NCBI RefSeq assembly: GCF_001659605.2
Contig: NC_035171.2
Coordinates: forward strand, 30,235,825-30,299,824
Direction: 5' to 3'
Length of the DNA: 64,000 nt
Origin: Manihot esculenta
Taxonomy: Eukaryota; Streptophyta; Magnoliopsida; Malpighiales; Euphorbiaceae
Both the position numbers and the translations under genes were made by a program. Below the pieces are notes generated by a model. That model did no database searches and had not been told where the DNA came from. It worked only from the letters and a program-made list of their open reading frames with translations. Of this stretch, positions 34,601-47,200 are shown one piece after another (positions within the stretch are counted from its first letter, which is position 1; each line of letters begins with the position of its first letter).

Positions 34601-34810
34601 TTTTTGTGTAAAGAACGTGGTGGTAGACAGAAAAAACTTGACCTAAAGAAGATTGGTCCATTTCAGATTGTTTAGAAGATTAATGACAATGACTATGTTC
34701 TTGACCTCATAGATTATATGAAAGTTTTCAAAACGTTTAACGTGGCGGATCTATTTCAGTATTACCCTACTAATGAGAACTCGAGGTCTAGTTCTTTACA
34801 AGTGGAAGGG
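31640..34810 (+). pseudogene. Gypsy pol: protease, RT, RNase H, integrase remnants
   Basis: Protease end and linker: 31780-32373 reads LPLPYKVGWIKEGL-type sequence with DYCRILLGRPWQFDVDTLHK. RT: stop at 32371, then [31 protein letters not shown], a frameshift near 32530, [19 protein letters not shown] sequence, and the polymerase motif as YFDDILIFN (about 32778). RNase H: ELYAVFRAFKTWEQYL and HIDHQYLIHFKTKK, ending HSNKIANALSRRAAL (about 33575). Integrase: [38 protein letters not shown], a stop near 34178, then HPQTDYQTEMVN, where the usual Gly and catalytic Glu context is altered. The C-terminal GDQVMIFL and GPFQIV end near 34675, and the tail to 34810 reads FNVADLFQYYP. At least eight stops or shifts were seen. 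Confidence 0.88.
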
Positions 34811-34818
34811 AATAATAC
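34801..34818 (+). promoter_or_regulatory. Polypurine tract of the second gypsy element
   Basis: AGTGGAAGGGAATAATAC abuts the 3' LTR start at 34819. It is purine-rich as expected, with the last few bases degraded. Confidence 0.65.
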
Positions 34819-35223
34819 TGAACGATTAGTCTTGGATTTTATGGAAGACATGGACTGAACCTAACTTCTGCTTATGACATTCGTTGGAGGCCCACAATAG
34901 CTTTTTAGAAAGAAAATTTTGAGACGGACGACTTTCAAATATATGATAAGAGCCGCAGGTCTGTGGCAAAATTCGAGACCCAAATTCCATTGTTTAGATA
35001 ATCAATTTTATATTTTAATTTTTTTTTAAAATTTTTTCATAAATTTTTCTATTAAGATTTTACTATTATAAATAGTTTTTTTGTGGTGGCACTTTAGAAT
35101 TTTTGAGAATTTATAAGAAATCTCGAGTTTTAATTTTTCTGAAATTTGTTTTAATCAAACGATATTGGTTAAAATTCATAATGAAATATAAATAGTCATA
35201 TTTTAATAAATCATCCTGCTTCA
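34819..35223 (+). repeat. 3' LTR of the 28.5-35.2 kb gypsy element
   Basis: 405 bp, starts TGAACGATTAGTCTTGG and ends CATCCTGCTTCA. It retains a TATA box TATAAATAG at 35067-35075. Numerous substitutions and short indels separate it from the 5' LTR. Confidence 0.9.
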
Positions 35224-37046
35224 GATATTAAAGTAACAATTATATACTCGCGGCTAAGATATTGCTACTTAAATATAAAGTGTAGTAGTCTTTTATATAA
35301 ACTTAATAAAAATAAATAAATAAACTAAATTATGAATACAACGAGTAAAAATAATATGCAATAAGGGCTAATAAGTCCTAAATAGATTTGTATTTTATAG
35401 TTTGGAAGGCTTTATTAATAAATTATATACTATATTTTATCCTTACATTTTAGATTGGATGCTTATTTCAATGGTTTGGTTGTATATTGATCCTTATTTT
35501 TCTCTGCAACACTGCTTTGTAAAAGCATAATAACTTTAACAATATGCACAAAAATTAGTTCTTTGAAAATATATGTTGTATTTTTACGATCCAAATTATT
35601 TAGTAGTATAGAGGTAAAATACAAAAACTTTCATAAATTCTATTTGCTTAGTTTATGTGAAACTGTCATATAACTAAATAGATGAATACTTTTATTATAA
35701 ATTGATAGATTATTCAATATTAAACAACGCTAATTTAATAGACCTACTTCTTGATTGATGTTTTTTTTTTGAAAAAAAACTTGTTTACATGGATACTTTC
35801 AAAGTTTTTTTTTTTTGAAAATGAGATTTGATTTTTGTAAAAGAAAAAAAATTCATTATGCCTTTTCAATTCAAGAGAAAAGAAAGGCATCTTGATTCTT
35901 GAGTATCCAACATATACCCAACTTCTCCAAGGCTATAAAGCAAAAGGTATAGCCCCTATACAATCCTACAAGGCAACGAGAATGAAGGAGAGAGAAAGAT
36001 GGGAAAGAAATTAAGGGAAGGTGGGGCAGTTTCTTCTAGATAATGAAAAATTGGCTGTGACCCATATTAGGGCTTGTGGGCAATTTTATGTGAAATAGGG
36101 TCAACAATGAAAATCAACAGTTTCTCCACTAGACTGTGAGTGACTATGTGACCCATGAGGTCAATGTTCTATCAACTTCAATACATTTAAGTTGTGAAAA
36201 TGGCTTCTATTAAATCAATCAATTAACTTATTAACACATAATTGATATTAGGGAATGTGCAATTTGGCTTTCCTTATATTGCAAATTGGATTTCATTTTT
36301 CAAATCCCTAATATTCCCCTTTTCTTGGATAGTCAACTAATATGTCTCTTTAATTAGCAATTGTTATGATACAGTTTTTTTTTTAATTTAATAAGATAGT
36401 GTATGGATCAAATTTATGCAATGTATTGATTAATTTTTATTTTTGGTCGGATATAAAAACAAATAATAATAAAAAAATTTTATGCGATCTCCAGTGTAGA
36501 AGTCAATAATATATTCAACTAATTAAAAAATTAAAATATTAATATCTGAATTTTACTTTTCTTTAATTTTAAACAACGTGTCAACTTGAATAAATGTATG
36601 CATGAATTTTCCTGTAAAAAAAAATATTTGGTCCGATTCAAAATACAAATAACTACTTATAAAATTGAAATAAAATTGAAAGATTTACCAAGAGTATGAC
36701 TTTTCTTTTTTGAGAAGGTGGAGTTCGATAATATATGAGAGGCAATTACCAAATTATTTGAATCTAATTACTAAAAAAATTCAAGAATAAAGAGATTTAT
36801 TTATTTGATTAATGTGTATATAAAAGTTTTAGTCAATTACTATTAATATTGAGGGATTGATTTTTTTTTTATTTGTGCTATAATTTATTCTAAATGGGAC
36901 TTGAATATGAGATTTGATAATTTAAAATTCAGAAATAAGTAGAGTTTTTATGTGTGTGAAAAATTTTAATCTGGATGCGTCGTGTTTCTCTTTTTTATTA
37001 TTTTTTTTTATTCTCTAGTAATGTATAACTGTCACCTTATTACAGT

Positions 37047-37325
37047 GTCATCTGTCGCTGTCGCACAGAGCCGTACGTATGAGCGTATCTGCTTGTCCAT
37101 CTTCGCCAGACGGCCATTTAATTCCATTTCGGCGCCCGTGCTGATAGGGTTGCAGCATAGCTAGACTTCTCTTACTTCCCATCACATCTGATGAGCTGGT
37201 TTCTCTCTGACTTGCTTCAATCGCGAGTTGGGTGGTGTGCTGATGGGTCAACCTATACAGTGAGCTTTGATGGATTTTGAGTCTAATTTTTCTTTCGGGA
37301 CTCGATTTCAGTCTGAATGACAGTG
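37047..37325 (+). repeat. Diverged copy of the 41.5-42.3 kb dispersed repeat
   Basis: Shares blocks CGTACGTA, GCCAGACGGCCATTTAATTC, TTTCGGCGC and GATAGGGTTGC, and near its end GATGGATTTTG, in the same order as the tandem pair 4.5 kb away. GC-richer than its surroundings. Class unknown. Confidence 0.65.
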
Positions 37326-39434
37326 GCCAGTGCCGTCATAAAGATTCATATCCTAGAAATAATTCTAATCTTATAGAATTAAAATTTGTTAATATTAAGA
37401 TAATAATTTTTTTACTATATAATTTGGCCAAATTCCACATCTCATTTATTAGGTCAATAATACAATGTGATTCAGATCTAGTATTATTTAAATTAATTTT
37501 AATTAAAGTAGTAATCCAATAAATAAGAGAAAATGTAATTATTAATAAAAGAAATTTTTTTTAAAAATCTTTCAGGAAGAAAAATATTTTCTAAGAAATT
37601 AAAAAAGTCATTTTTAAAGTAATTATGAAAATATTTTTTATTAATTATGATGAAATTTATATGAAATCTACAATAATTCATCACTGTATTGAAAAATAAG
37701 AAAGCAAATTATGGAGTGTTTCATTTTTCCGAGAAACGCATGATCAAACTAATTTCATTTTGAAGAAATTAACTAAAAAAATGATGTAATTGGTGAAAAG
37801 AGAGAATCATTTTTGTCAGAAGGAAATCTACGGTGAGGGCAAGCAAGTTCTCAAGCGTGTTGACTTGAGAATTCCATCACATCTTCTGATTTTATTCCTT
37901 TTTTTTTTTTTGCCTATGAATAAAATTTAGTAACAGAAATTTTACATGGCTCAATGATTGGATTTTTATTTCTCTTTATTTTAGGTTTCAAGCCTCCAGC
38001 TCCAATTTCCTCTTCTTCTCTTAAAAAAGGAAAAAAAAAAAAAAACTGATATGCAGTCTCTTCACTTTCTTTCTGATTTCTGTTTTTGAAGTATCTTCAT
38101 TGGTAAAGCCTAAAAAGAGGCAACATTAGGGACAGGGGAAACTGAACAAGTAAAAAAGACAGTAAGACAACCTCATAATTCACAAAGGGCCATCACATTC
38201 TGACATATTCAGACAAGGAATTACATGTCAAAGAAGAAATGCAAGATAAACCATTCCATGCATCCTCCATAGGTGAGCTCCCCATTCAAAAATCTCACCC
38301 CTAGAGGGTGGGTAGACATCTCCAAATACTAAAGAGAAGTGCAAGCTAAACTAAAAAGGGTAACAAAAAAAAAAAACCAAAAATATAAAGAAAATAGGGA
38401 TAATTGTTAGTTATTGATGGGAGGAGAATAATAAATGTAATTGTAATTAAGATGATATGATTTACTGCTAACCCATAGCTTAAACTAAGTATTGATTTTG
38501 ATGAAAATAAAATTCAATTAAAATTTATTTAATTTTGATGATAATTGTTGTGTAAGAATATGCCGTTTATCATCTGTTATTGTCCGTTTTTCATGGAATA
38601 TAAACTAGCTGTGAAATATTCATTTTGTGATTTTATTTTAATTATAATAAAAAATTAATTAAATTTTATTAAAAATTTTAATTAATATCGTTTGATTAAA
38701 ATATGACCGACTGTGACATGTTTAAAAAGAATATTCAAACGTCAAGTAGGAGTCACCAGCTATATCATATACTATTTGTTTTTCTTTTAATTATTCTTGT
38801 AAAAAAATAAACTATAGGCTATATGAGTAAAAGTAGTAATCTTTCTTGAATAATTCTTGTTATAAAAGTAAATTTCATTATTAAAAAATTCAAATTCAAA
38901 ACTTTTTCATAATATACGCCTTCAATGATAAACAGGTTAAATAATTGATTTAGTCTGTAAATTTAAAATTATAATTATTATATAAAATTAAATAATTAAA
39001 TTTTATGAATATCGTAGATTTTTTATTTTAGTGAAAAATTGTAGTTTGGAAAGAAACTTAAAAAGGTTTTAAACTTAGACTTGCATTCAAAAATTGTAAG
39101 TAAAAGAGATATCAAGTTAAGATTTAAATAGCAATTTATAAGCAGTCTCATTTGCTAATCTCTTAACAAACACAATTTACTGATCTCTTGACGAACACAA
39201 AACGACAATCTACAAAAACTCTTAGTTATAAAACATTTATCCTCCACAATAACAGCAATATATATATATATAATTATTATATATTTTAATCATTATTCAA
39301 TTATTAAATATTTATAAGAGTATAATTCAATTAATTTAATTCATTAATTATATTTCATTTTATTTAAATAGATTATATTATATATTGTCTTTATACCAAT
39401 AAAATTTATATTAATAGAATATAAATTATTAAAA

Positions 39435-39438
<4 letters not shown>

Positions 39439-39491
<53 letters not shown>
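39439..39491. repeat. (AT)n microsatellite
   Basis: About 26 uninterrupted AT units in AT-rich intergenic DNA. Confidence 0.95.
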
Positions 39492-39494
<3 letters not shown>

Positions 39495-41332
39495 GTAATT
39501 GTTATTATTACTCTATATAAATATATGTCTAATTGTTAAATGGATCATATATTAATAAAATATAATTTAATAAAATTAAAAATAAATTAAATTAAAATAA
39601 TTGTGACTATTTAAAAAAAATATTATTCGGCTAAACTATATAATTTAGTTTAGTTTTATATATTAAATAGTTTTATTTAAAATTATATAATTTTGCTAAT
39701 AAAATAAAGAAAATTAAATAAATTTACAACATATCAAATAAATAATAAAAATTTATTTAGTTGAGTTTATTTGTTGCGTAAATGTTGCAATAAAATTTTA
39801 TTTTAGAAGCTCTATTAAAATTTTTTTTTTTAAGATTATGAAAATTGTAATTAAAAAATTATATTATGTTTGGCTATTTATTTAGTGTTTTAATATATTT
39901 TAAATGAAAATATTATATAATATTGTAAATATTTAATATTATTTTAAAATTAAAATGCAAAATTTATTAGTTTGATATAAATAATATTAGTATTATATTA
40001 AAAGTTTTTTTCCAAGAGTTTGAAAATTATAATTAAAAAATTATATTACGATTTGGTTAGGTCAGTGTCTTCATATATTTTAGATAAAAATATAATATAA
40101 TATTATAAATATTTGATATTATTTTGAAGTTGAAAAGGAATAATATTAATATTATGGTAAAAATATTTAATTATTTTATTTAAATTTAAATTTTATTATA
40201 AAAATTGAAAATTATATTGAAATATATTGAAATTGAAATAAGAACCGATATTAGAAACTAATGTAGAGTTTTAGTTTCAAAACATTTAGAAATCCACCTA
40301 CTATTCTGGTTCACATTCCTATGAGAATGGAAACAACCGAAACCGCACACCCTATTGCAGATAATGCAATACTCAAGTAAATTTTTGACAGGCAAAGCAA
40401 ATAAAATCTATCCATGCTATATTGCATATTATAACCTAAACATATCATCAGAGAAGAAGAAAATTTTTTTGTTAGTCCGGTAACTTTTTCTTATTATAAA
40501 TAGACACTTATTTTGTTAAAAAAATTTATGTGATATCACAATAAATTAGTTTTACATTAAAAAATTCTTATATATACTTAAATATATTTTTATAAATGAG
40601 ACTTGTTATAGTATAAGCATAAAAAGTATTTTTGAATCAGCTAAATGTATACACCTCAGTCGGTGGAGAACTTTTTACATTCCACGAAATTTTATTTGTG
40701 CTCATTTTTGGCACTTGATTACTTTTTCGAGGTTGGATTGATTGTTTCCCTCATTGATCTTAGTGGAATGTATATAGTAAGATGTTAATAATTTACTAAG
40801 ATTCTTTACAATTCTACTTAAACTGTAAAAATTATGTACAGCCAAAGCCAATTAAGTAATAATTAACATCTGAAAAAAAAGATAAAAAAAAAAATTAAAG
40901 ACAAAGTATTTGGGTGATTGGAGAAACCAAATCACCAATGGTCATTTCAGAAGGGTGTTCGCCTCCTAGGGCATGAAAATGCTTCACGTCAATGGTCATT
41001 TCAGAATAAGAAAGACCTGCATTGGAGTTTGAAGTTCAACCTCAACTAAAGTAAACTTGGTGGGAAGTTGACAAATAGTGAAAGGGATACAAGATAAGCC
41101 ATACATCAAGCATTATAGTCTTTTTCAGGTCAAAAAAGAGAAAATAAATCTCAATAACTTTATTTACCTTGGTATAGTTGGTTAGGTTTGCAGTTCATCA
41201 TAGAGTCTCATAATAGCTTTTTGGAAAAATTTTGCTCAAGATTTCACCGAAAGATGCTGCTTTTGAAGGCAGTTTCCTCTGCTTAGGACCACACTAACAG
41301 AGCTAGGTTTGCAGCTACTAGTCGCTGCACAC

Positions 41333-41356
41333 ACTCTCTCTCTCTCTCTCTCTCTT
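41333..41356. repeat. (CT)n microsatellite
   Basis: Eleven or so CT units after CACACA. Intergenic. Confidence 0.9.
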
Positions 41357-41492
41357 TCAGTCTTTTCAACAACCACCATCTGCAACTAGTAAGGATAGAC
41401 ATAAACAATATGCATACTTCTTAATCTCGTGACACAGAAGCTTTTTAATTTCAATCAGCAAACCTTGATTACTTCTCAATTTCCCCACACTA

Positions 41493-42356
41493 CACCGGTC
41501 TCTGCCACTCAAATTCGTACGTACGGAGACGCTAGACCCCTCTCCATGTCAGACGGTCATTTAATTCTTTTCGGCGCGCATGCGGATAGGGCTGCGAAGT
41601 TACTGTGCCAACTGTTCTCCCTCACATCATATTATCGGGCTGGATTACCTCCTGTTGGACCCGTACTTACGATTGATCCGACCTGCCCTATGTATCCGGA
41701 CTAGGGCTTGCAATGTTGGATCGGTCTGCTTAAGAATGGTCTGATGGATTTTGGGCCTGCATTATTCTTTAGGACCTAGTCTTACCCCAAGTGTAGGAAA
41801 CCCGGCGGTCATCACTAAAAAATTCTGCAGATGTAATTTATTAGGAGATGTGATTAAAGATTTCAATTTTGGTTTATTAAATATCAGTTGAAATTTAACT
41901 CAGTTATTTTTACCGTTTTTCTTTTTATTTGCTAGTGAAGTCTAACTGCTTTTCTATAGTGGCACCTCAGATTCGTATGTACGGAGGTGTTAGACCTCTC
42001 TCCACGCCAGACAGTCATTTAATTCTTGCTAACGCGCATACGGATAGGGCTGCGAAGTGACCGGGCCAACTATTCTCCCTCACATCAAATTATCGGGCTG
42101 GATGTTGAGCCTGTGCTTACGATTGATCCGGCCTGCCCCATATATCTGGACTAAAGCTTGCGATGTTGGGTCGGTCTGCTTAAGAATGGTCTAATGAGTT
42201 TTGGACCAGCGTTATTCTTTAGGGCTTGACTTTTCCCCAAGTGTAGAAAACCCGGCGATCATCACTAAAAAATTCTGCAGATGTAATTTATTAGGATATG
42301 TGATTAAAGATTTCAATTCTGGTTTTATCAGTTGAAATTTAACTCAGTTATGAAGA
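41493..42356 (+). repeat. Tandem pair of an unclassified dispersed repeat, period 458 bp
   Basis: Copy 1 (about 41493-41925) and copy 2 (about 41955-42356) share long blocks: ATTCGTA then TACGGAG, CAGACGGTCATTTAATTCTT, GGATAGGGCTGCGAAG, TTCTCCCTCACATCA, TTATCGGGCTGGAT, GGTCTGCTTAAGAATGGTCT, CCCCAAGTGTAG, AAACCCGGCG and AAAAAATTCTGCAGATGTAA. They differ by scattered substitutions and a short deletion. A third, more diverged copy lies near 37.05 kb. The GC-rich middle suggests part of a transposon or LTR, but no terminal repeats or ORF tell which. A 91-codon frame in copy 1 (41429-41704) is not kept in copy 2, so it is not a gene. Confidence 0.8.
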
Positions 42357-42398
42357 AATTTAACTCAAGTCCTGGGTAGAGTCTAAAAATAACATAAC

Positions 42399-42404
42399 TT
42401 TATT
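42399..42404 (-). terminator. Likely poly(A) signal of the GH18 gene
   Basis: Minus-strand AATAAA, 74-79 bases beyond the stop codon. It is the only canonical hexamer close to the 3' end. Confidence 0.5.
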
Positions 42405-42477
42405 AATGTATATAACTTATTCTTAGCGTGTATATATATATATAATCATACAAGATTAAACAACAAGAAGTAATGTA

Positions 42478-43395
42478 TCAATGGTGTATTGCTAACAGTG
42501 CCTGTGATTGCTTCTCATAGCGAAAACCATTTGCTTTGGAATCATCTGCAGACCAAACAAAGATCCCATGTAGTTGCTTCTGACTCTTGAGTTTACTGCA
42601 GGCTGTAAAGAATCCATCATCTGGCCCTAACCCACCACTCCCATCACTGATAAAGCTCACCAATACCTTCCCACCATTGTAGTTGGAGCTTTGGGTCTGA
42701 AAATATCCCATAAACTGAGAAACTGTTGTCCCTTGATCATATGCATAGAATTGGAAATTTACATAGTCTATCAGCTCTCCATACTTCTTCCACAAAGCTT
42801 GATAATGGCTTTGAACTTGATCATCGTCAAACGGAGCTATGGAAGCGAATGAGATAACGCTATTCTTCTTAAGGGTTGATATAAGTTGTCCTATGCATTC
42901 TGTGAAGGTTTCAGGATCAGCCTGAAAGTGCTCATCATCAATATCAATACCATCTAAATTATATTGTTTGATGATGTCTGTGAGTGTAGAAACAGCATTG
43001 GACACCCATGAATTCACTGAAGAAGGGTTAAAATAAGCATAGCCACCTTGCACACTGTCTCCTCCAAGGCTTAAGGCGACTTTGACATTGGAATATTGGT
43101 TTTTGATTGAAGAAACATCAGATGGGCTGAGATTTTCAGAGTCCCAGAAGACATTGAATTTTCCATTGGTGGGAGAAGGAGAACTTGAAGTGTCATAGTC
43201 TATGGCGAAGGAGAGAATGAAGTGGAAATCGACATTGGGATTGATAGGAACATCAGTGAACTTGACATTATTGAACTCAGCTCCTATGTATTCACGAAAC
43301 AGGTTTGAATTCTTAGGAGCTGCTTGGATTGAAGAGTGAGAAGGGATTAGAGCTTGAAGGATAAGAAGGGTGACAAAAAGCTTGGAGAGCTCCAT
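42478..43395 (-). CDS. GH18 chitinase-like secreted protein
   Basis: Single-exon gene of 305 codons. A hydrophobic signal peptide (about residues 1-25, [13 protein letters not shown]) points to secretion. The rest is one glycosyl hydrolase 18 barrel of the chitinase 2/narbonin-like plant group: SLGGD at 109-113 (barrel strand 3), the catalytic signature DGIDIDDE at 148-155 with the DxxDxDxE pattern intact (Asp151, Asp153, Glu155), VNFQFYAYD at 212-220 and the barrel-closing GIFVWSADD at 278-285. Family members cleave chitin or serve as storage or defence proteins; some relatives are inactive. The residue before the catalytic Glu is Asp154 where most active members have Tyr or Trp, so activity is likely but unproven. 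Start choice: the first Met precedes the signal peptide, and a TATA box lies 68-74 bp upstream. The neighbours are transposons; a relic of a second copy lies at about 49.25 kb. Confidence 0.93.
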   Translation of the reverse strand: MELSKLFVTLLILQALIPSHSSIQAAPKNSNLFREYIGAEFNNVKFTDVPINPNVDFHFILSFAIDYDTSSSPSPTNGKFNVFWDSENLSPSDVSSIKNQYSNVKVALSLGGDSVQGGYAYFNPSSVNSWVSNAVSTLTDIIKQYNLDGIDIDDEHFQADPETFTECIGQLISTLKKNSVISFASIAPFDDDQVQSHYQALWKKYGELIDYVNFQFYAYDQGTTVSQFMGYFQTQSSNYNGGKVLVSFISDGSGGLGPDDGFFTACSKLKSQKQLHGIFVWSADDSKANGFRYEKQSQALLAIHH

Positions 43396-43462
43396 TGATT
43401 TTGATCAAACTTGCAGGATTTGTGTAGCTTGCGTTGATGAACATGGAGACCCTTTGATACTA

Positions 43463-43469
43463 TTATATA
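43463..43469 (-). promoter_or_regulatory. TATA box of the GH18 gene
   Basis: Minus-strand TATATAA within CTATATAATAG, 68-74 bp upstream of the ATG. Strong match to plant TATA boxes. The MITE begins about 80 bp further upstream. Confidence 0.7.
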
Positions 43470-43550
43470 GTGCACTGAATTTGAGCCATTTCTATGGATT
43501 GTAAATGTTTCTTAGACCTTTATTTTGTATGGTTATACAATAAAGGAACA

Positions 43551-43920
43551 TTACTATTTGGTCCTTTTGTTTTATAGAAAAATTTATTGTTTAAGTCTTT
43601 TAATTTTGAAAAATACATTAAAATCTCCATAAATTTTAAAAAAATTTACTACTTGGTCTTTCGATTAATTTTATTTATTAAGTATGTAAAAAATTACAAA
43701 ATATTCTTAATATAAAGGGACTAATTAGTATAAATTTTTGTAAAATTAAAAAATCAACTAATAAATTTTTTTATATAAAAAAAACTAAATAGTTAAATAT
43801 TTAACGAGTAAAACTAATATAATGATACTTTTTAAAAAATTTCAGAGCGATCTAATATAATTTTTTAAAATTGAAAAATTATTTAGTGAATTTTTTAATA
43901 TTATAAGGATTAAATAGTAA
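43551..43920. mobile_element. MITE upstream of the GH18 gene
   Basis: Left end TTACTATTTGGTCCTT (43551-43566) and right end, read inverted, TTACTATTTAATCCTT (43905-43920) are 16-bp inverted repeats with two mismatches. The 370-bp body is AT-rich and carries internal 'ctaataaattt' type words but no ORF. Similar fragments occur near 5.7 and 55.7 kb. The target duplication is not clear, so the superfamily is open. Confidence 0.65.
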
Positions 43921-43946
43921 AATTTTCTACAAAGAAACTACTAGGA

Positions 43947-44213
43947 TCAAGAGGATCGAAGAAGCCGGCAAAAACAAATATTCATTTGGAAGAGGAGCTC
44001 AAGATTGAAGCTGCCTCTGTAATTTTTATATATCTTACTTTCACTACTGCAATTTACATATATATATATATACAGAGTCATAGTCCTAAGTAAAGAAGGA
44101 GTGTGTGTTAACAATTAGTTAAAAGAACTATTCTAACGGGATTTTACAGATATAGTCGGGATTTTACAGGATTTTGCAGATATAGTCAAATGGCATATCA
44201 CATATCCTTTATA
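43947..44213 (-). repeat. 3' LTR of the copia element
   Basis: 267 bp. On the minus strand it starts TATAAAGGATATGTG and ends ATCCTCTTGA. The start is fixed by the adjacent polypurine tract and the end by the TAGGA duplication. Contains a (TA)n stretch and direct repeats of GGGATTTTACAG/GCAGATATAGTC. Confidence 0.95.
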
Positions 44214-44225
44214 CCCCCTCCTCAA
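44214..44225 (-). promoter_or_regulatory. Polypurine tract of the copia element
   Basis: Minus-strand TTGAGGAGGGGG immediately before the 3' LTR. It overlaps the final codons of the ORF's 3' end (44222). Confidence 0.85.
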
Positions 44226-47200
44226 GCTGGAGGTGATGAAAAATCAACCAATCCAAGCTTGGAAACAAAATCATGATAAGAATGGGAAGGTAAAGTCTTG
44301 GTGAACATGTCAGCCAACTGCAGGGATGAAGGAAGGTATGGTGTGTGAATAAGACCAGCTTGTATTTGATTCCGAACCACATGACAATCAATGTCAATAT
44401 GCTTGGTGCGTTCATGAAACACAGGATTGGCAGCTATATGAATAGCAGCCTTATTATCACAATGAAGTGGTATAGGTTTAACAACAGAGATATGAAAATC
44501 TGTCAAAAGAGAAGTTAACCATTGAAGCTCGCAAACGGTAGTAGCCATAGCTCGATACTCAGATTCAGCAGAAGATCGACTAACTGTAGATTGCTTCTTA
44601 GTCTTCCAAGAAACCAAAGAGGTGCCAAGAAAAATACAATATCCTGTGATGGAACGACGAGAATCTGTACAGGTCGCCCAATCGGCATCAGAAAATGCCC
44701 GAATTTTGAGATCATTGGTAGCTGGTAAAAATAAGCCAATAAAACTTGTACCCTTCAAGTACTTAACCACAGTAAGAGCAGCCTTGAGATGCATAGTGCG
44801 TGGAGCTTGCATGAATTGGCTAAGTTGCTGAACTGCATAACTAATATCAGGGCGTGTCATGGACAAATAAAGTAAGCGACCAACAAGTCGTCTATAACTC
44901 TCAACATCTTGCAATGGCTGTCCCATGTCCGCCGTTAATTTAACACCTTGGATATAAGGACTGCCTGCAACCTGGGCATCTTGCAAACCAGTATCAGAAA
45001 TAATATCAGTGATGAACTTATGTTGAGTTAACATCATGCCAGTATCAGTGCGTGCGACTTCAATGCCCAAAAAATACTTGACATCACCGAGATCCTTAAT
45101 GGTGAATTTCTTGTCCAAATAATGCCTCAAGGAAGAAATTAGTGCAGCAGATGGACTAGCAATCAAACAATCATCAACATAAACCAAGAGAGCAATAAAA
45201 GTATCTCCGGTACCTTTCGTAAAAAGACAATGATCAAAAGAAGACTGTTTAAACCCCTGGGACAGCAAACTTGCGGTTAATTCTTTATTCCATTGTCGGC
45301 CAGCTTGCTTCAACCCGTAAAGTGATCGTTGCAACTTACAAACTTGCCCGACTTCAGCTTTGTCATAACCAGGAGGAACTTGCATATAAATGTCCTCATC
45401 AAGAAAGCCATGCAAGTATGCATTATTAATATCTAATTGCTTAACGTGCCATGAATATGCAGCAGCCACAGTCAAGAAAACACGCACAGTAACAAGTTTG
45501 GCCACCGGAGAAAATGTTTGATTATAATCTAGACCCAATAACTGATTGTACCCCTTGGCAACGAGTCTAGCTTTGTAGCGGTCTATGCTTCCATCTGCAT
45601 GATATTTAACCCTGTACACCCACTTACAACCAACAGGTTTAGTATTAGGAGGCAAAGCAGTTAATATCCAAGTATTATTTTTGTCTAAAGCATCCAATTC
45701 AGTACGCATAGCATTCACCCAATTCAAATTATTTTTAGCATCATTATAATTGCAAGGCTCTTTAACTTTAGATAGATTGGCAATAAAAGTGACGTGGGAA
45801 GAGGAAAAATTTAGGCGGGAAGTGGAAGAAGTATTGGTAACATAATCATCGAACCAGGCAGGAGGTTTCTTTGACCTTGTACTGCGCCGAACCTGTGATG
45901 GAGGTGCAGGAACTATTTGCAAAGCTGTCTCACCTTCCAAAGAAATGTGACCATCATTACCCGAAGGAACATTGGTGTCAGTAACTGTGGATTCTGTACT
46001 AAGAGCAGGGGCAGAGTCGACAATTTGAATATCAGTGGCGGATGATGGTGGTGTATAATCAGTATCAGAAATGCAAGTAGGCAAAACAAAATTTGTGGCA
46101 TCTGTAGGTTGATCAAAATGAAAAGGAAAAATATTTTCCATAAAAATAACATCACGTGAAGAAATAATGGTTTTGGTGGTGAGACAAAATAACTTATATG
46201 CCTTTTGGTTTTGAGCATATCCTAACAAGACACATGGAAAAGCTCTTGGAGCAAATTTTGTTTTATGAGGTACAGTATTTGTAGCATAACAAAGGCATCC
46301 TATGGTTCGAAAATACCCATAATTAACCTGTTTACCATGCAATCTTTCATAGGGAGTCTTCCATTGCAAATTTTCGGACGGCAAACGGTTAGTGATATGA
46401 GTTGCTGCTAACAATAATTCAGACCAAAAATGAGGTGGAAGCTTAGATTGAAAAAACAAGGTTCTAGCTATGTTTAACAAGGTTCGGTGTTTCCGCTCTA
46501 CTACCCCGTTTTGTTGTGGAGTATAAGGACAAGTACGTTGATGCAAAGTGCCTTGTTCCTGTAGAAAAGAACTACATGCAGAATTGACAAACTCAGTCCC
46601 ATTATCAGTACGCATAATCTTGATCTTCTTGTCATAATGTGTGAGCACATAACAAAAATAAGACTTCAAAGCAATCAACACCTGATCTTTTGTTTTTAAC
46701 ATATATGTCCAGCAAAACCGACTATAATCATCAACAATAGTGAGCATGTAAACAGCATTTGTAACTGATTTCAACTTATACGGTCCCCATAAATCAACAT
46801 GGATAAGATCAAACACATCTTTAGTAGAAATAGAACTAGTAGGAAATGATAATCTAGTTTGTTTTGCAACTGGACATACAGGGCACATCAGCTCAGTGTA
46901 ATCACATTTAACTACTCCATCCACATGCTTCAATCTCTTAAAAGAAACGTGTCCTAGCCTTGAATGCCAAAGCATTGCCAAATGTTTATTATGCTCAAAA
47001 CAACGATTAACAGAATTACAATTACTAACTCTATTAAAAGAGTCTGCTGTCAAATAATAAAGATCGTCAAAGACAGTTCCTTTGGCCAAAACCTCTTCAG
47101 TCTGTAAATCCTGGAATAAACAATATTCGGGAAATGAGTGCACAGACATTCGACAAGTCCGAGTAAGCAAACTCACAGACAACAAATTGCAGCTGAATGA

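Larger units (their letters stand above)
28544..35223 (+). mobile_element. Decayed Ty3/gypsy retrotransposon with complete ends
   Basis: Target duplication GATAT flanks the element (28539-28543 and 35224-35228). It has LTRs of 413 and 405 bp, a tRNA-Met primer site, gag, protease, RT, RNase H and integrase in gypsy order, and a polypurine tract. Many stops and frameshifts break every ORF, and the LTRs differ at many positions, so it is old and dead. The protease (LLGRPWQFD), RT ([23 protein letters not shown]) and tail (KTFNVADLFQYYP) recall CRM/Galadriel chromoviruses, but I see no clear chromodomain and give the lineage only as likely. Without its 1484-bp insertion plus one duplicated site the element is about 5.2 kb. 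Confidence 0.92.
35229..41492. other. AT-rich gene-free region
   Basis: No coding-like frame. It holds poly-A/T runs, an (AT)n microsatellite at 39439-39491, a dispersed repeat copy at about 37047-37325 and a (CT)n run at 41333-41356. A short direct repeat CAATGGTCATTTCAGAA occurs twice near 40936 and 40990. Confidence 0.6.

Noticed and set aside
34680..34810. Chromodomain in the second gypsy element
   Set aside because: The C-terminal remnant (FNVADLFQYYP) is recognisable, but no chromodomain fold residues could be seen.
37047..37251. Overlapping 60-67 codon frames near 37.1 kb
   Set aside because: Explained by a GC-richer dispersed repeat copy that lowers the stop frequency.
41429..41704. 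91-codon frame in the tandem repeat
   Set aside because: The second copy of the repeat breaks this frame, so it is not conserved as coding.
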